From Bolinopsis microptera (Eukaryota > Ctenophora > Tentaculata > Lobata > Bolinopsidae): DNA of 60,000 nt. The position numbers were made by a program, and so were the translations under genes. This document shows, in pieces, positions 1 through 12,800 of this stretch (position 1 is its first letter; each line of letters opens with the position of its first letter). The stretch covers positions 21,001,765 through 21,061,764 of the forward strand of contig NC_087074.1 in assembly GCF_026151205.1 (NCBI RefSeq), in the 5' to 3' direction. The notes under the pieces are model-generated. The model was given only the letters and a program-made list of their open reading frames with translations. It was not told the DNA's origin and did not search any database.

Positions 1-2098
1 ATTTAGACACCAAAAATTGGCATAAATGTTCCCCTAAGTCATGCGCTACTGTCACTAAGTAAAAGTAAGACTAAGTTTTGTCAGGAAATTAAATTAAATT
101 TGTGACCTTGTCTACCCTTTATCAAACATGATCTTTAGAATTTCTGGGTGCAAAAATTGATACCGTGAGAAATTATTAGGCTCCGGCATAATTCATTTTG
201 TTTTTCGAATAGATTTTTTAGAAATAATTTGGTGCAGTTACATTAAGTACGGTTATTTGTATGAAAAATTATTTACTCTATGTTAAAATGACTGTTATTC
301 AATGGAATGGAATGGTTGGTTTTAATGGTGCGGATGTTTAAGCAATTTTCGTTTTCTTCCATCTTATCATAAAACCGAAATAATATAATAATTTTAATTC
401 ATCTGGCCATAATTTAAGGAGAAAGTTGGAACGTTTTCTAACGTAAATAAATAGTGTCACCCAGAATACCCGAAATTAGCCGAAATGCCGCAAACTTGTC
501 AGTTTATTGGCAGGAACACTTGTGACAATTCTATTAAGATGTTTCGAATTCCAAAAGATTCATCCCGTCATTCTTTGGTAAATCTTAGCTCGGATGAGTT
601 ACATACTTCAATCATCCAAATTATAAACTCAATGAACCACAGGAAAATGGGGGTGCTTACCAATTTTCCCTGATAAACTATATTTACTGTCAAATTGACG
701 AATTTGTATTTTCCCACCAGTATTTTAGAGCATTTCTATGGCATCAGGCATTATTGAAGATACAAAATGTATTTTCTGATTCTACACTTGTTGGTGAGAT
801 TTTCAATCCCCAATGTCTACAACATTCGTCGGGGCAAAGATACAATACGATCGAAGCAGCCCAGAAATTAGTATCTAAAATACCTTTCAACCCTTTTTTC
901 TGATATGTACGGGTGTGTCCAATTACTGGTATCTTTATATTGCCAGCAAGTTGTACACAAGGATTTCCCTATTTTCTAATTAACTTGGTATAACACATTA
1001 TATATTGCTTCTCGCTAAATTACAACACCCCACTTTACTGCACTGTTGCTGAAATGGCGCCATTGCCGCGCTGCTACACTCACTTTGGTTTGATTGAATT
1101 ACAGATGAATGTTACAAATACCGATGGTTTGTAAATTTTGAACATTACATGATGAAAATAGCGTGTAGTTTACAAATACCGGACACTTGGAGACGCTATA
1201 AGATTGCAGAATTCTCGTAAACTTGGTGTTTTTAACAACCTCTAGACGACTGTGATTATAATTAAGTAACGAAAGTTTAAAACAAATGGGCAATGCTGTG
1301 ACTTTTAGGATAGTCATTGTTTGTCAAACTGAACATTGTAACTCATAAGCCGAGTAACTCATAACATCGTAACTGCTGATAGTAAATTGTAGATCTTTAC
1401 AGATATCTCGGACTCAGATAATTTAAATTCCACAGAACGAGATAAGTTCATTCCTAGAAGATAATGAACAGCTCACTTGTTGACTCCGTGCGGTCTGACG
1501 TAACATACTGCAGACAATGAACTTGCCACAGCGCTATGTGATTACAGTTCTTTGTCCAGGTTATATGTAAATGTTAATAAACATACAGTACTCAGTCCTC
1601 ACTGTAACACTGTATATTAGTAGTGTTATCGGGAGTGGAAACAGCTGGTGTACTTCCTCAAATATTTGTACTTCCTGGATTACTTCACAGCTATTTCAAT
1701 AGCCCAATTGGATAACTATTTTCTGACAACTTGTACTACAGTTTCATGTGAGGTGGAGATTTTAACAATGAATACTTCGATATGCTTTTTTTAAAGTGTG
1801 TTCGAAGATTACAATATTATTTTAATCACATGGTAGTCATTAGAACTAGAATTAAAGTAGCACCACAAATAAAAATCCAGCCTGAGTTAATACTGGCCGA
1901 CATAAACCATGTCTCATCTTGTCAGATTTAAAAACAAATCTCCATAAACAAACAAATAAAGGTAAATCACGCCTAAGATTAATATCTTTAAAGTTAAAGG
2001 AAAAGCGAGCTACAGATTATATAATTATGTTTGAGAAAATATTGTATGAAGTTTGTTCTCAGTTGTCCGTTATTTTTTATGGCGACTTAGACCAATAA
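1..2098. other. Non-coding flank with one small THAP-like reading frame
   Basis: AT-rich sequence with no convincing exon chain. It lies downstream of the minus-strand kringle/TSP1/Ig gene. The only frame with any protein-like character is at 485-673 and is listed separately. A frame at 1099-1317 on the minus strand has no recognisable motif and was not kept. Confidence 0.5.
485..673 (+). CDS. Possible degenerate THAP-type zinc-finger fragment
   Basis: A 62-residue frame starting MPQTC and continuing with a KMFRIPKD segment. THAP domains begin with Met-Pro-x-x-Cys, have further zinc-binding Cys/His residues, and carry an F-x-F/I-P-x-D segment after about 20 residues. The start and the FRIPKD part fit. 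The conserved Trp that follows in true THAP domains is missing, and no downstream coiled coil or transposase is visible. It may be the first exon of a THAP gene, a decayed P-element-like fragment, or chance. What is seen is the motif pair only. Confidence 0.2.
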   Translation: MPQTCQFIGRNTCDNSIKMFRIPKDSSRHSLVNLSSDELHTSIIQIINSMNHRKMGVLTNFP

Positions 2099-5000
2099 TT
2101 AAATTTGATCAATAACTCTTAAACAAGGACTAAGAAGAACATTTCTGGTATAAGAGCCAACACTAGTATCGCAAATCACCTCAGTCGCATCTTCGTTCAT
2201 CATCACTAAACTGTCCTTAGCGCACGTGACCACGACCTTGTAGTCACCCGACTCAGGTATTTCCACCGTGCTCAAGACAGTGTTAGGTGGTGCAGTCAGG
2301 GGTCTGCAGCGCAGCTTTACTTTCAGCAGGACTGGAGCGGTGATAAATCTAAGACCAGATTCAAAGTTAACCTTGAAAGTATAGAAGCCACCGTCAGCAA
2401 ATATAATAGTCTCCAGCCGATGTGAGATGAAGAAAGGAGGTGTTTCAGTGACATGGTTCAGATCAATTACGATGTTCTTACCAGATTCTTTGTGACAAAG
2501 GAATGCACTTGTCGGTTTTGTCTCCCCGAAAATGGTCACTGAAAATGTCATCGGGGACATCTCAAACACTGGCCTCAATTTAGTAATTGTTGCATTTACT
2601 AATTTCACTGTTATCATGTCGGAAGTTTGCTGCTTATCATCAATGACTATCACTGCACGGTGCTGTGTTACATCTGATTTTTTTACACGCTGGATGACAA
2701 GACTTGTAGACATGACACCGTTTTCTGCCACACTATAGTAAAGAGTCAGGTAGCCATCTGATGGAACGTTCGTCCAGTTTCCATCAATCCTGTGTTGCCA
2801 GATAACCTCGATAGTCGACTTGTTTGTAGCAGTCAGGAATGTAGTTAAAATGGCTTGTTTTCCTTCAACAGCCCAAACTAGAGATGTAGTGAACGTTTCA
2901 CCAACTATTGCTACTGATTTAGAGAGGAATACTTCTGTTGAATTGTCAATCTGTACTGAGTACGTGAAGACAGATTCTTTAACACTGAGGTCTTCCTTCC
3001 TGGCTGCCTTTATCAGTGACTCAGGGCTGGATATCTTGTAAACCTCAGTGACGACTACTCCTTCTATTTTATCTTCTATCTTGGTCGACAAACTAATAGC
3101 CTTCACTTGAGGTGTGTTCAATGTGTACGATAGGGGAACCGAAGGTGAATATGTCACGAAAGTCACAATCGCTCCCATTTCAGGGGTCACAATCACAGAC
3201 TCAGTGTCACTGCTTATCCTTATCTCGTTCAGATAGCTGACAGGTGTTTCAATACCATGTCCTGTATTGTAATGAGCATGACAGTTGAGTGTCCCTACAG
3301 CTATTGTGGAGTGAGTGAGCGTAATACCCCACGTGACTTCTGTTGTAGAGTAGACTTTTTCTGCCAGACTGAACAGAACAACTTCCAGTTGTTTTGTAAA
3401 CCCAACTCCTTTACTACTGACTACCCTACCATCCAGCATCCATTCCAAGTTGGCCAGCTGAGAGTGGGTCAAGTTGTAAGGAACAGAGCAAGTCACCACA
3501 GATTCTGCTCCTGCAAGCCCCAAGACTCTTGTCGGTTGTTGTGTTCCACTAACTTGCACTTCTATTACATCCACCTGTTTGCTCTTTAGAAGACGACCGC
3601 TTTTTTGTTCAGTATAGAAGCATCTCCAGGCCCCGCTTGTTTTTCCAGCCACCTTGATTCTGATCTCAGAGGTCTTTGGATTATCCGTCACATTCTTACA
3701 GATCTCAGCTTGACATGGCTGATCCTTGTACTTCCACGAGAAGTGTGATCCCTCAGCTATTGATTTGAACGTATGATTGCATGCCAAGGTGATGGTAGAA
3801 CCTGTGAAGGCTCTGACTTCATTTCCAGAACTCAGAGAAAGATCATTTACTTCAATTTGTGAGATGAAGTTGTACTCTGTCTTCCCTTTTACATTGCAAG
3901 TGTAGGAGACATCTTCAAAGAGGTACTGTACAATGAGGTTTATGGATGTTACCTTGTCTGGAACTGTATATTTCTTTGTGTCCTCTAAGATATGAGTCTG
4001 GTTGGTCCAGGATACCATCAGGGTATCAGTTGGGGATATAACATGACACTTAATCTCCGCTGGCTCCCCTGTTCTCACAAAATCATTTGTAGTTCTTACT
4101 GTAAATGTTTTCAGGAGAACTGGACTGTCATCAGGTTTTTTATTTTCACCCACCTTGATTATGCATGTGAAGATTTGATCTCCTAGCAAAGTTATATCAG
4201 CAGATACAGTCAAGGTAGACTCCTTGGTCCCTTCAGCTAATTCTCCATCTGTTACAGAGATGTTATCATCGTTCGTTTCCTCGTGGAAGATGTGACCTCT
4301 GCTGTTCAGCCAAAGAATGTCTACTTTGTTGGCAGTGACCCCGTCTATTGAGCAGGTCAGAGTGGACACTGTTCCTGATAGCACAACATAGCTTTCCGTT
4401 TTTATCTGGTATACTCCCAAGTTTACCTTTTCAAAATATGCAGATGATGCTGGGTAGCGAATGGAAGTGAGAAGACAAGTGTATATTGTGTCTGACTTTG
4501 GGTTTTCTATCTTTAACGTTGAGATTTGTTGACCATCTTTTACCGAGCTGGTTTCTACCTCTTGATCGGTTATAGTCATGTTTCCTTCCCTCCACAGAAC
4601 AGTCAACCCCTCCGACTGTACGTGTGAGATTATACATGAGATGTTGGTTGGTGTTCCCACTCTCACTTCTGCTTCAGCCACTTCAACTTCGTAAACGAAT
4701 ATATCCACTCTTTTGACTCTCTCTGCCTCTTTAGGATAGGTTGGTGATGTAACCTCACAAATGAAAGTCTCGCAGGTCGTGGGAGACTTTATTTTTAGAG
4801 TGGCAGTCTGAGAATCTGCACCAAAAGTACCCCTATCAGGGACTAGTCCATCCTGCTTCTTGACAAGTTTATCTCCTGATTTCCAGACAATATCTAATTG
4901 TCCTCCTATCGGGGTAACGTTGCAAGAGAGGGTTGTCTTTGTTCCTTTACCAACTTCTAAATCTTGAACTGTTATGACAGGGCAGAGATGGGTATTGCAG

Positions 5001-5974
5001 GTGCTGCTCTCTGTCGATGATCCTGAACAGTGACTTCCCCTGTGAGCAGGTGTTGGATTATTGCATGATCTTGTTCGGTATTGAGTCCCTCCTCCACAGT
5101 CAGCTGTACAAGAAGACCAAACAGAGAAATTACTCCAACCCCCATTAATAGGGCAGGGATGGGTATAGGTATTGCAGGTGCTGCTCTCTGTCGATGATCC
5201 TGAACAGTGACTTCCTCCATAAGCAGGTGTTGGATTATTGCATGATCTTGTCCGGTATTGAGTCCCTCCTCCACAGTCAGCTGAACAAGAAGACCAAACA
5301 GAGAAATTACTCCAACCCCCATTAATAGGGCAGGGATGGGTATTGCAGGTGCTGCTCTCTGTCATTGATCCTGAACAGTGACTTCCTCCGTAAGCAGGTG
5401 TTGGATTATTGCATGATCGTGTCCGGTATTGAGTCCCTCCTCCACAGTCAGCTGTACAAGAGGACCAAACAGAGAAATTACTCCAACCCCCATTAATAGG
5501 GCAGGGATGGGTATTGCAGGTGCTGCTCTCTGTAGATGATCCTGAACAGTGACTTCCTCCGTAGGCAGGTGTTGGATTATTGCATGATCTTGTCCGGTAT
5601 TGAGTCCCTCCTCCACAGTCAGCTGAACAAGAAGACCATGATGAGAAACCGCTCCAACCTCCATAAATGGGGTAACACTTTGCACATAATTCCCATCTTG
5701 GAGATGTACCCTCGCCGTTGTAGCACCAAGCCCATGGCTCACCATCTGGGTTACGGCAGTAATTGCTAGTTCCAGAGAACCAACTTGTATTTGGATAATT
5801 AGAGTCCCATCTTTGGCAAGTTCTTCCGCTCTCAGTAACTGAAACGGATCCTCCGTAACTAGATGCATCTGAGTTTACATACCGTGGATCGATACAGTTA
5901 TCCGCCTTGCATTTGTCGATCAGCCACACTAGGACCAGTAGGAATGTGGTAGTTGTTATTCCAGACCATGACAT
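2099..5974 (-). CDS. Secreted kringle / four-TSP1 / multi-Ig-domain protein, single exon
   Basis: One uninterrupted frame. The frame opens at 6037, but I prefer the Met at 5974 because it begins a good signal peptide (MSWSG, then a hydrophobic stretch ending LIDKCKA). Numbered from the longer frame: a kringle domain at about residues 48-121 ([26 protein letters not shown]), four nearly identical TSP1 repeats at about 125-353 (W-S-x-W-S-x-C, [14 protein letters not shown]), then at least six Ig-like domains from about 354 to 930 with paired Cys and central Trp. The last 380 residues are less clear. No transmembrane segment is seen near the C-terminus, so the product looks secreted, probably for adhesion or recognition. 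It is intronless, which is unusual for such modular proteins and may mark a retrocopy or a missing downstream exon. A damaged inverted paralog lies at 34.5-48.6 kb. Confidence 0.85.
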   Translation of the reverse strand: MSWSGITTTTFLLVLVWLIDKCKADNCIDPRYVNSDASSYGGSVSVTESGRTCQRWDSNYPNTSWFSGTSNYCRNPDGEPWAWCYNGEGTSPRWELCAKCYPIYGGWSGFSSWSSCSADCGGGTQYRTRSCNNPTPAYGGSHCSGSSTESSTCNTHPCPINGGWSNFSVWSSCTADCGGGTQYRTRSCNNPTPAYGGSHCSGSMTESSTCNTHPCPINGGWSNFSVWSSCSADCGGGTQYRTRSCNNPTPAYGGSHCSGSSTESSTCNTYTHPCPINGGWSNFSVWSSCTADCGGGTQYRTRSCNNPTPAHRGSHCSGSSTESSTCNTHLCPVITVQDLEVGKGTKTTLSCNVTPIGGQLDIVWKSGDKLVKKQDGLVPDRGTFGADSQTATLKIKSPTTCETFICEVTSPTYPKEAERVKRVDIFVYEVEVAEAEVRVGTPTNISCIISHVQSEGLTVLWREGNMTITDQEVETSSVKDGQQISTLKIENPKSDTIYTCLLTSIRYPASSAYFEKVNLGVYQIKTESYVVLSGTVSTLTCSIDGVTANKVDILWLNSRGHIFHEETNDDNISVTDGELAEGTKESTLTVSADITLLGDQIFTCIIKVGENKKPDDSPVLLKTFTVRTTNDFVRTGEPAEIKCHVISPTDTLMVSWTNQTHILEDTKKYTVPDKVTSINLIVQYLFEDVSYTCNVKGKTEYNFISQIEVNDLSLSSGNEVRAFTGSTITLACNHTFKSIAEGSHFSWKYKDQPCQAEICKNVTDNPKTSEIRIKVAGKTSGAWRCFYTEQKSGRLLKSKQVDVIEVQVSGTQQPTRVLGLAGAESVVTCSVPYNLTHSQLANLEWMLDGRVVSSKGVGFTKQLEVVLFSLAEKVYSTTEVTWGITLTHSTIAVGTLNCHAHYNTGHGIETPVSYLNEIRISSDTESVIVTPEMGAIVTFVTYSPSVPLSYTLNTPQVKAISLSTKIEDKIEGVVVTEVYKISSPESLIKAARKEDLSVKESVFTYSVQIDNSTEVFLSKSVAIVGETFTTSLVWAVEGKQAILTTFLTATNKSTIEVIWQHRIDGNWTNVPSDGYLTLYYSVAENGVMSTSLVIQRVKKSDVTQHRAVIVIDDKQQTSDMITVKLVNATITKLRPVFEMSPMTFSVTIFGETKPTSAFLCHKESGKNIVIDLNHVTETPPFFISHRLETIIFADGGFYTFKVNFESGLRFITAPVLLKVKLRCRPLTAPPNTVLSTVEIPESGDYKVVVTCAKDSLVMMNEDATEVICDTSVGSYTRNVLLSPCLRVIDQI
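5000..5680 (-). repeat. Tandem array of four TSP1-coding units
   Basis: Four consecutive units of about 171 bp, nearly identical at DNA level, each encoding one TSP1 repeat. The third carries a 6-bp insertion adding Thr-Tyr before its final HPCP. The paralog at 41.1-43.6 kb has only one such unit, so three units were gained here or lost there. The near-identity indicates recent duplication or gene conversion. Confidence 0.85.
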
Positions 5975-6037
5975 ACTCGTGGTTAAGATCTTCACTAGCA
6001 AATAAAATAAAATGGCAAAGTTAACAAATTGAAGCAA

Positions 6038-6268
6038 CTTCGATGTGAATAAATGAATTTATACTTAGTGGTAATAATATGTCAATGTAACGAAAGGATG
6101 ACTTTTGAGTTTTGAAGAGCAAACAATGTTAACTCATTTACTTGGATTTAAAGATCATTCAATGTGGTTTCCAGGTACAGTTCACGACTGCTTAGTGCGT
6201 CAGACACTAAGCAGTAATGTTAAAGTAATGTTAAAGTAATGTTAATGAAAACATGCTAGTCACTAACT
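6038..6268. other. 5' flank of the kringle/TSP1/Ig gene
   Basis: Upstream sequence for the minus-strand gene. The part next to the start (about 5975-6060) is also found, diverged, at 34545-34662 upstream of the paralog, so the duplication included the 5' leader. A short tandem repeat (GTTAAAGTAAT, three times) is at about 6218-6247. No promoter element can be assigned. Confidence 0.4.
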
Positions 6269-6707
6269 CGGGGGGGGGGGGGGGGGATCATACACTTATT
6301 ACTGTACGTGACGTTGGGGGGTGGGTCATATTTTCTTCCAAAAACACAGTTAGTACATGGTTCAAAGGGGGGGTCTCCAACCCGAAAAATATCCATTTTA
6401 CCTCAAATTTCAATTTTGGGAATAGGTTTTGAGGTTTTTTTGGGTTTTTTTGATTTTTTTCCCCATTTTTTCCCATTTCTCATTGAGAATTCCCAATGTT
6501 TAATGAGCTGTTTAAAGCAATTTATGGGTGGGTATCTTATTTTATATACCAAGACACAGTTAGTACCATAATTTCTCAAAAGTTAGTACCACAAAAGCCG
6601 GCAAAAGTCGCGAAGGGCGTGGGTGGGTCTTTTGACAAAATTCCAAAATTACATTAATTAGTCGACGTCACGTACAGAACTTAGTACCTGATCCCCCCCG
6701 ACTAACT
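6262..6707. mobile_element. Short inverted-repeat element with C/G-run termini, 7-bp target duplication
   Basis: The element spans 6269-6700, flanked on both sides by ACTAACT (6262-6268 and 6701-6707). Its ends are imperfect inverted repeats of about 40 bp: CG plus a long G run, GATCA, then CTGTACGTGACGT, mirrored at the right end. The left terminus contains about 17 consecutive G. No transposase frame is present, so it is a non-autonomous element. Two internal copies of ACACAGTTAGTAC suggest internal repeats. The superfamily is unknown. Confidence 0.7.
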
Positions 6708-6867
6708 GGTACCATCTCTGGTTTTAAGGCAGGAATTACACAGTTACAGTGTTACAGTGTTCGACTCACTTTCGTGCGGAATCCAAACTTTCTCACCGGT
6801 CAACTTTTAAAAAAAGGTGTGAATGATTTGGTGAGCCACTGTTTTTTAGTAAAACATCACTTGGAAG

Positions 6868-9800
6868 CAGTACCTAACATGGTGCTAGTAGGGCCGGGTT
6901 ATGTAGAGATCAGTACACTAACATGGTGCTAGTAGGGCCGGGTTATGTAGAGATCAGTACACTAACATGGTGCTAGTAGGGCCGGGTTATGTAGAGATCA
7001 GTACACCAACATGGTGCTAGTAGGGCCGGGTTATTTAGAGATCAGTACACTAACATGGTGCTAGTAGGGCCGGGTTATGTAGAGATCAGTACACTAACAT
7101 GGTGCTAGTAGGGCCGGGTTATGTAGAGATCAGTACACTAACATGGTGCTAGTAGGGCCGGGTTATTTAGAGATCAGTACACTAACATGGTGCTAGTAGG
7201 GCCGGGTTATGTAGAGATCAGTACACTAACATGGTGCTAGTAGGGCCGGGTTATGTAGAGATCAGTACACTAACATGGTGCTAGTAGGGCCGGGTTATGT
7301 AGAGATCAGTACACTAACTTAACATGGTGCTAGTAGGGCCGGGTTATTTAGAGATCAGTACACTAACATGGTGCTAGTAGGGCCGGGTTATGTACCTAGA
7401 GATCAGTACCTAACATGGTGCTAGTAGGGCCGGGTTATGTAGAGATCAGTACACTAACATGGTGCTTGTAGGGCCGGGTTATGTAGAGATCAGTACACTA
7501 ACATGGTGCTAGTAGGGCCGGGTTATGTAGAGATCAGTACACTAACATGGTGCTAGTAGGGCCGGGTTATGTAGAGATCAGTACACTAACATGGTGCTAG
7601 TAGGGCCGGGTTATGTAGAGATCAGTACACTAACATGGTGCTAGTAGGGCCGGGTTATGTAGAGATCAGTACACTAACATGGTGCTAGTAGGGCCGGGTT
7701 ATGTAGAGATCAGTACACTAACATAATGCTAGTAGGGCCGGGTTATGTAGAGATCAGTACACTAACATGGTGCTAGTAGGGCCGGGTTATGTAGAGATCA
7801 GTACACTAACATGGTGCTAGTAGGGCCGGGTTATGTAGAGATCAGTACACTAACATGGTGCTAGTAGGGCCGGGTTATGTAGAGATCAGTACACTAACAT
7901 TGTGCTAGTAGGGCCGGGTTATGTAGAGATCAGTACACTAACATGGTGCTAGTAGGGCCGGGTTATGTAGAGATCAGTACACTAACATGGTGCTAGTAGG
8001 GCCGGGTTATGTAGAGATCAGTACACTAACATGGTGCTAGTAGGGCCGGGTTATGTAGAGATCAGTACACTAACATGGTGCTTGTAGGGCCGGTTTATGT
8101 AGAGATCAGTACACTAACATTGTGCTAGTAGGGCCGGGTTATGTAGAGATCAGTACACTAACATGGTGCTAGTAGGGCCGGGTTATGTAGAGATCAGTAC
8201 ACTAACATGGTGCTAGTAGGGCCGGGTTATGTAGAGATCAGTACACTAACATGGTGCTAGTAGGGCCGGGTTATGTAGAGATCAGTACACTAACATGGTG
8301 CTAGTAGGGCCGGGTTATGTAGAGATCAGTACACTAACATGGTGCTAGTAGGGCCGGGTTATGTAGAGATCAGTACACTAACATGGTGCTAGTAGGGCCG
8401 GGTTATGTAGAGATCAGTACACTAACATGGTGCTAGTAGGGCCGGGTTATGTAGAGATCAGTACACTAACATAATGCTAGTAGGGCCGGGTTATGTAGAG
8501 ATCAGTACACTAACATGGTGCTAGTAGGGCCGGGTTATGTAGAGATCAGTACACTAACATGGTGCTAGTAGGGCCGGGTTATGTAGAGATCAGTACACTA
8601 ACATGGTGCTAGTAGGGCCGGGTTATGTAGAGATCAGTACGCTAACATGGTGCTAGTAGGGCCGGGTTATGTAGAGATCAGTACACTAACATGGTGCTAG
8701 TAGGGCCGGGTTATGTAGAGATCAGTACACTAACATGGTGCTAGTAGGGCCGGGTTATGTAGAGATCAGTACACTAACATGGTGCTAGTAGGGCCGGGTT
8801 ATGTAGAGATCAGTACACTAACATGGTGCTAGTAGGGCCGGGTTATGTAGAGATCAGTACACTAACATGGTGCTAGTAAGGCCGGGTTATGTAGAGATCA
8901 GTACACTAACATGGTGCTAGTAGGGCCGGGTTATGTAGAGATCAGTACACTAACATTGTGCTAGTAGGGCCGGGTTATGTAGAGATCAGTACACTAACAT
9001 GGTGCTAGTAGGGCCGGGTTATGTAGAGATCAGTACACTAACATGGTGCTAGTAGGGCCGGGTTATGTAGAGATCAGTACACTAACATTGTGCTAGTAGG
9101 GCCGGGTTATGTAGAGATCAGTACACTAACATGGTGCTAGTAGGGCCGGGTTATGTAGAGATCAGTACACTAACATGGTGCTAGTAGGGCCGGGTTATGT
9201 AGAGATCAGTACACTAACATGGTGCTAGTAGGGCCGGGTTATGTAGAGATCAGTACACTAACATGGTGCTAGTAGGGCCGGGTTATGTAGAGATCAGTAC
9301 ACCAACATGGTGCTAGTAGGGCCGGGTTATGTAGAGATCAGTACACTAACATGGTGCTAGTAGGGCCGGGTTATGTAGAGATCAGTACACTAACATGGTG
9401 CTAGTAGGGCCGGGTTATGTAGAGATCAGTACACTAACATGGTGCTAGTAGGGCCGGGTTATGTAGAGATCAGTACACTAACATGGTGCTAGTAGGGCCG
9501 GGTTATGTAGAGATCAGTACACCAACATGGTGCTAGTAGGGCCGGGTTATGTAGAGATCAGTACACCAACATGGTGCTAGTAGGGCCGGGTTATGTAGAG
9601 ATCAGTACACCAACATGGTGCTAGTAGGGCCGGGTTATGTAGAGATCAGTACACTAACATGGTGCTAGTAGGGCCGGGTTATGTAGAGATCAGTACACTA
9701 ACATGGTGCTAGTAGGGCCGGGTTATGTAGAGATCAGTACACTAACATGGTGCTAGTAGGGCCGGGTTATGTAGAGATCAGTACACTAACATGGTGCTAG

Positions 9801-12800
9801 TAGGGCCGGGTTATGTAGAGATCAGTACACTAACATGGTGCTAGTAGGGCCGGGTTATGTAGATATCAGTACACTAACATGGTGCTAGTAGGGCCGGGTT
9901 ATGTAGAGATCAGTACACTAACATGGTGCTAGTAGGGCCGGGTTATGTAGAGATCAGTACACTAACATGGTGCTAGTAGGGCCGGGTTATGTAGAGATCA
10001 GTACACTAACATGGTGCTAGTAGGGCCGGGTTATGTAGAGATCAGTACACTAACATGGTGCTAGTAGGGCCGGGTTATGTAGAGATCAGTACACTAACAT
10101 GGTGCTAGTAGGGCCGGGTTATGTAGAGATCAGTACACTAACATGGTGCTAGTAGGGCCGGGTTATGTAGAGATCAGTACACTAACATGGTGCTAGTAGG
10201 GCCGGGTTATGTAGAGATCAGTACACTAACATGGTGCTAGTAGGGCCGGGTTATGTAGAGATCAGTACACTAACATGGTGCTAGTAGGGCCGGGTTATGT
10301 AGAGATCAGTACACTAACATTGTGCTAGTAGGGCCGGGTTATGTAGAGATCAGTACACTAACATGGTGCTAGTAGGGCCGGGTTATGTAGAGATCAGTAC
10401 ACTAACATGGTGCTAGTAGGGCCGGGTTATGTAGAGATCAGTTCACTAACATGGTGCTAGTAGGGCCGGGTTATGTAGAGATCAGTACACTAACATGGTG
10501 CTAGTAGGGCCGGGTTATGTAGAGATCAGTACACTAACATGGTGCTAGTAGGGCCGGGTTATGTAGAGATCAGTACACTAACATGGTGCTAGTAGGGCCG
10601 CGTTATGTAGAGATCAGTACACTAACATGGTGCTAGTAGGGCCGGGTTATGTAGAGATCAGTACACTAACATGGTGCTAGTAGGGCCGGGTTATGTAGAG
10701 ATCAGTACACTAACATGGTGCTAGTAGGGCCGGGTTATGTAGAGATCAGTACACTAACATGGTGCTAGTAGGGCCGGGTTATGTACAGATCAGTACACTA
10801 ACATGGTGCTAGTAGGGCCGGGTTATGTAGAGATCAGTACACTAACATGGTGCTAGTAGGGCCGGGTTATGTAGAGATCAGTACACTAACATGGTGCTTG
10901 TAGGGCCGGGTTATGTAGAGATCAGTACACTAACATGGTGCTAGTAGGGCCGGGTTATTTAGAGATCAGTACACTAACATGGTGCTAGTAGGGCCGGGTT
11001 ATGTAGAGATCAGTACACTAACATGGTGCTAGTAGGGCCGGGTTATGTAGAGATCAGTACACTAACATGGTGCTAGTAGGGCCGGGTTATGTAGAGATCA
11101 GTACACTAACATGGTGCTAGTAGGGCCGGGTTATGTAGAGATCAGTACACTAACATGGTGCTAGTAGGGCCGGGTTATGTAGAGATCAGTACACTAACAT
11201 GGTGCTAGTAGGGCCGGGTTATGTAGAGATCAGTACACTAACATGGTGCTAGTAGGGCCGGGTTATGTAGAGATCAGTACGCTAACATGGTGCTTGTAGG
11301 GCCGGGTTATGTAGAGATCAGTACGCTAACATGGTGCTAGTAGGGCCGGGTTATGTAGAGATCAGTACACTAACATGGTGCTAGTAGGGCCGGGTTATGT
11401 AGAGATCAGTACACTAACATGGTGCTAGTAGGGCCGGGTTATGTAGAGATCAGTACACTAACATGGTGCTAGTAGGGCCGGGTTATGTAGAGATCAGTAC
11501 ACTAACATGGTGCTAGTAGGGCCGGGTTATGTAGAGATCAGTACACTAACATGGTGCTAGTAGGGCCGGGTTATGTAGAGATCAGTACACTAACATGGTG
11601 CTAGTAGGGCCGGGTTATGTAGAGATCAGTACACTAACATGGTGCTAGTAGGGCCGGGTTATGTAGAGTTCAGTACACTAACATGGTGCTAGTAGGGCCG
11701 GGTTATGTAGAGATCAGTACACTAACATGGTGCTAGTAGGGCCGGGTTATGTAGAGATCAGTACACTAACATGGTGCTAGTAGGGCCGGGTTATGTAGAG
11801 ATCAGTACACTAACATTGTGCTAGTAGGGCCGGGTTATGTAGAGATCAGTACACTAACATGGTGCTAGTAGGGCCGGGTTATGTAGAGATCAGTACACTA
11901 ACATGGTGCTAGTAGGGCCGGGTTATGTAGAGATCAGTACACTAACATGGTGCTAGTAGGGCCGGGTTATGTAGAGATCAGTACACTAACATGGTGCTAG
12001 TAGGGCCGGGTTATGTAGAGATCAGTACACTAACATGGTGCTAGTAGGGCCGGGTTATGTAGAGATCAGTACACTAACATAATGCTAGTAGGGCCGGGTT
12101 ATGTAGAGATCAGTACACTAACATGGTGCTAGTAGGGCCGGGTTATGTAGAGATCAGTACACTAACATGGTGCTAGTAGGGCCGGGTTATGTAGAGATCA
12201 GTACACTAACATGGTGCTAGTAGGGCCGGGTTATGTAGAGATCAGTACACTAACATTGTGCTAGTAGGGCCGGGTTATGTAGAGATCAGTACACTAACAT
12301 GGTGCTAGTAGGGCCGGGTTATGTAGAGATCAGTACACTAACATGGTGCTAGTAGGGCCGGGTTATGTAGAGATCAGTACACTAACATGGTGCTAGTAGG
12401 GCCGGGTTATGTAGAGATCAGTACACTAACATGGTGCTTGTAGGGCCGGTTTATGTAGAGATCAGTACACTAACATGGTGCTAGTAGGGCCGGGTTATGT
12501 AGAGATCAGTACACTAACATGGTGCTAGTAGGGCCGGGTTATGTAGAGATCAGTACACTAACATGGTGCTAGTAGGGCCGGGTTATGTAGAGATCAGTAC
12601 ACTAACATGGTGCTAGTAGGGCCGGGTTATGTAGAGATCAGTACACTAACATGGTGCTAGTAGGGCCGGGTTATGTAGAGATCAGTACACTAACATAATG
12701 CTAGTAGGGCCGGGTTATGTAGAGATCAGTACACTAACATGGTGCTAGTAGGGCCGGGTTATGTAGAGATCAGTACACTAACATGGTGCTAGTAGGGCCG

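Noticed and set aside
4972-5868. Two minus-strand frames with repeated [11 protein letters not shown] and QDHAIIQHL peptides
   Set aside because: They are out-of-frame reading of the tandem TSP1 units.
6288-6571. Short frames on both strands at 6.3-6.6 kb
   Set aside because: They lie within the non-autonomous inverted-repeat element and are driven by its T- and G-runs.
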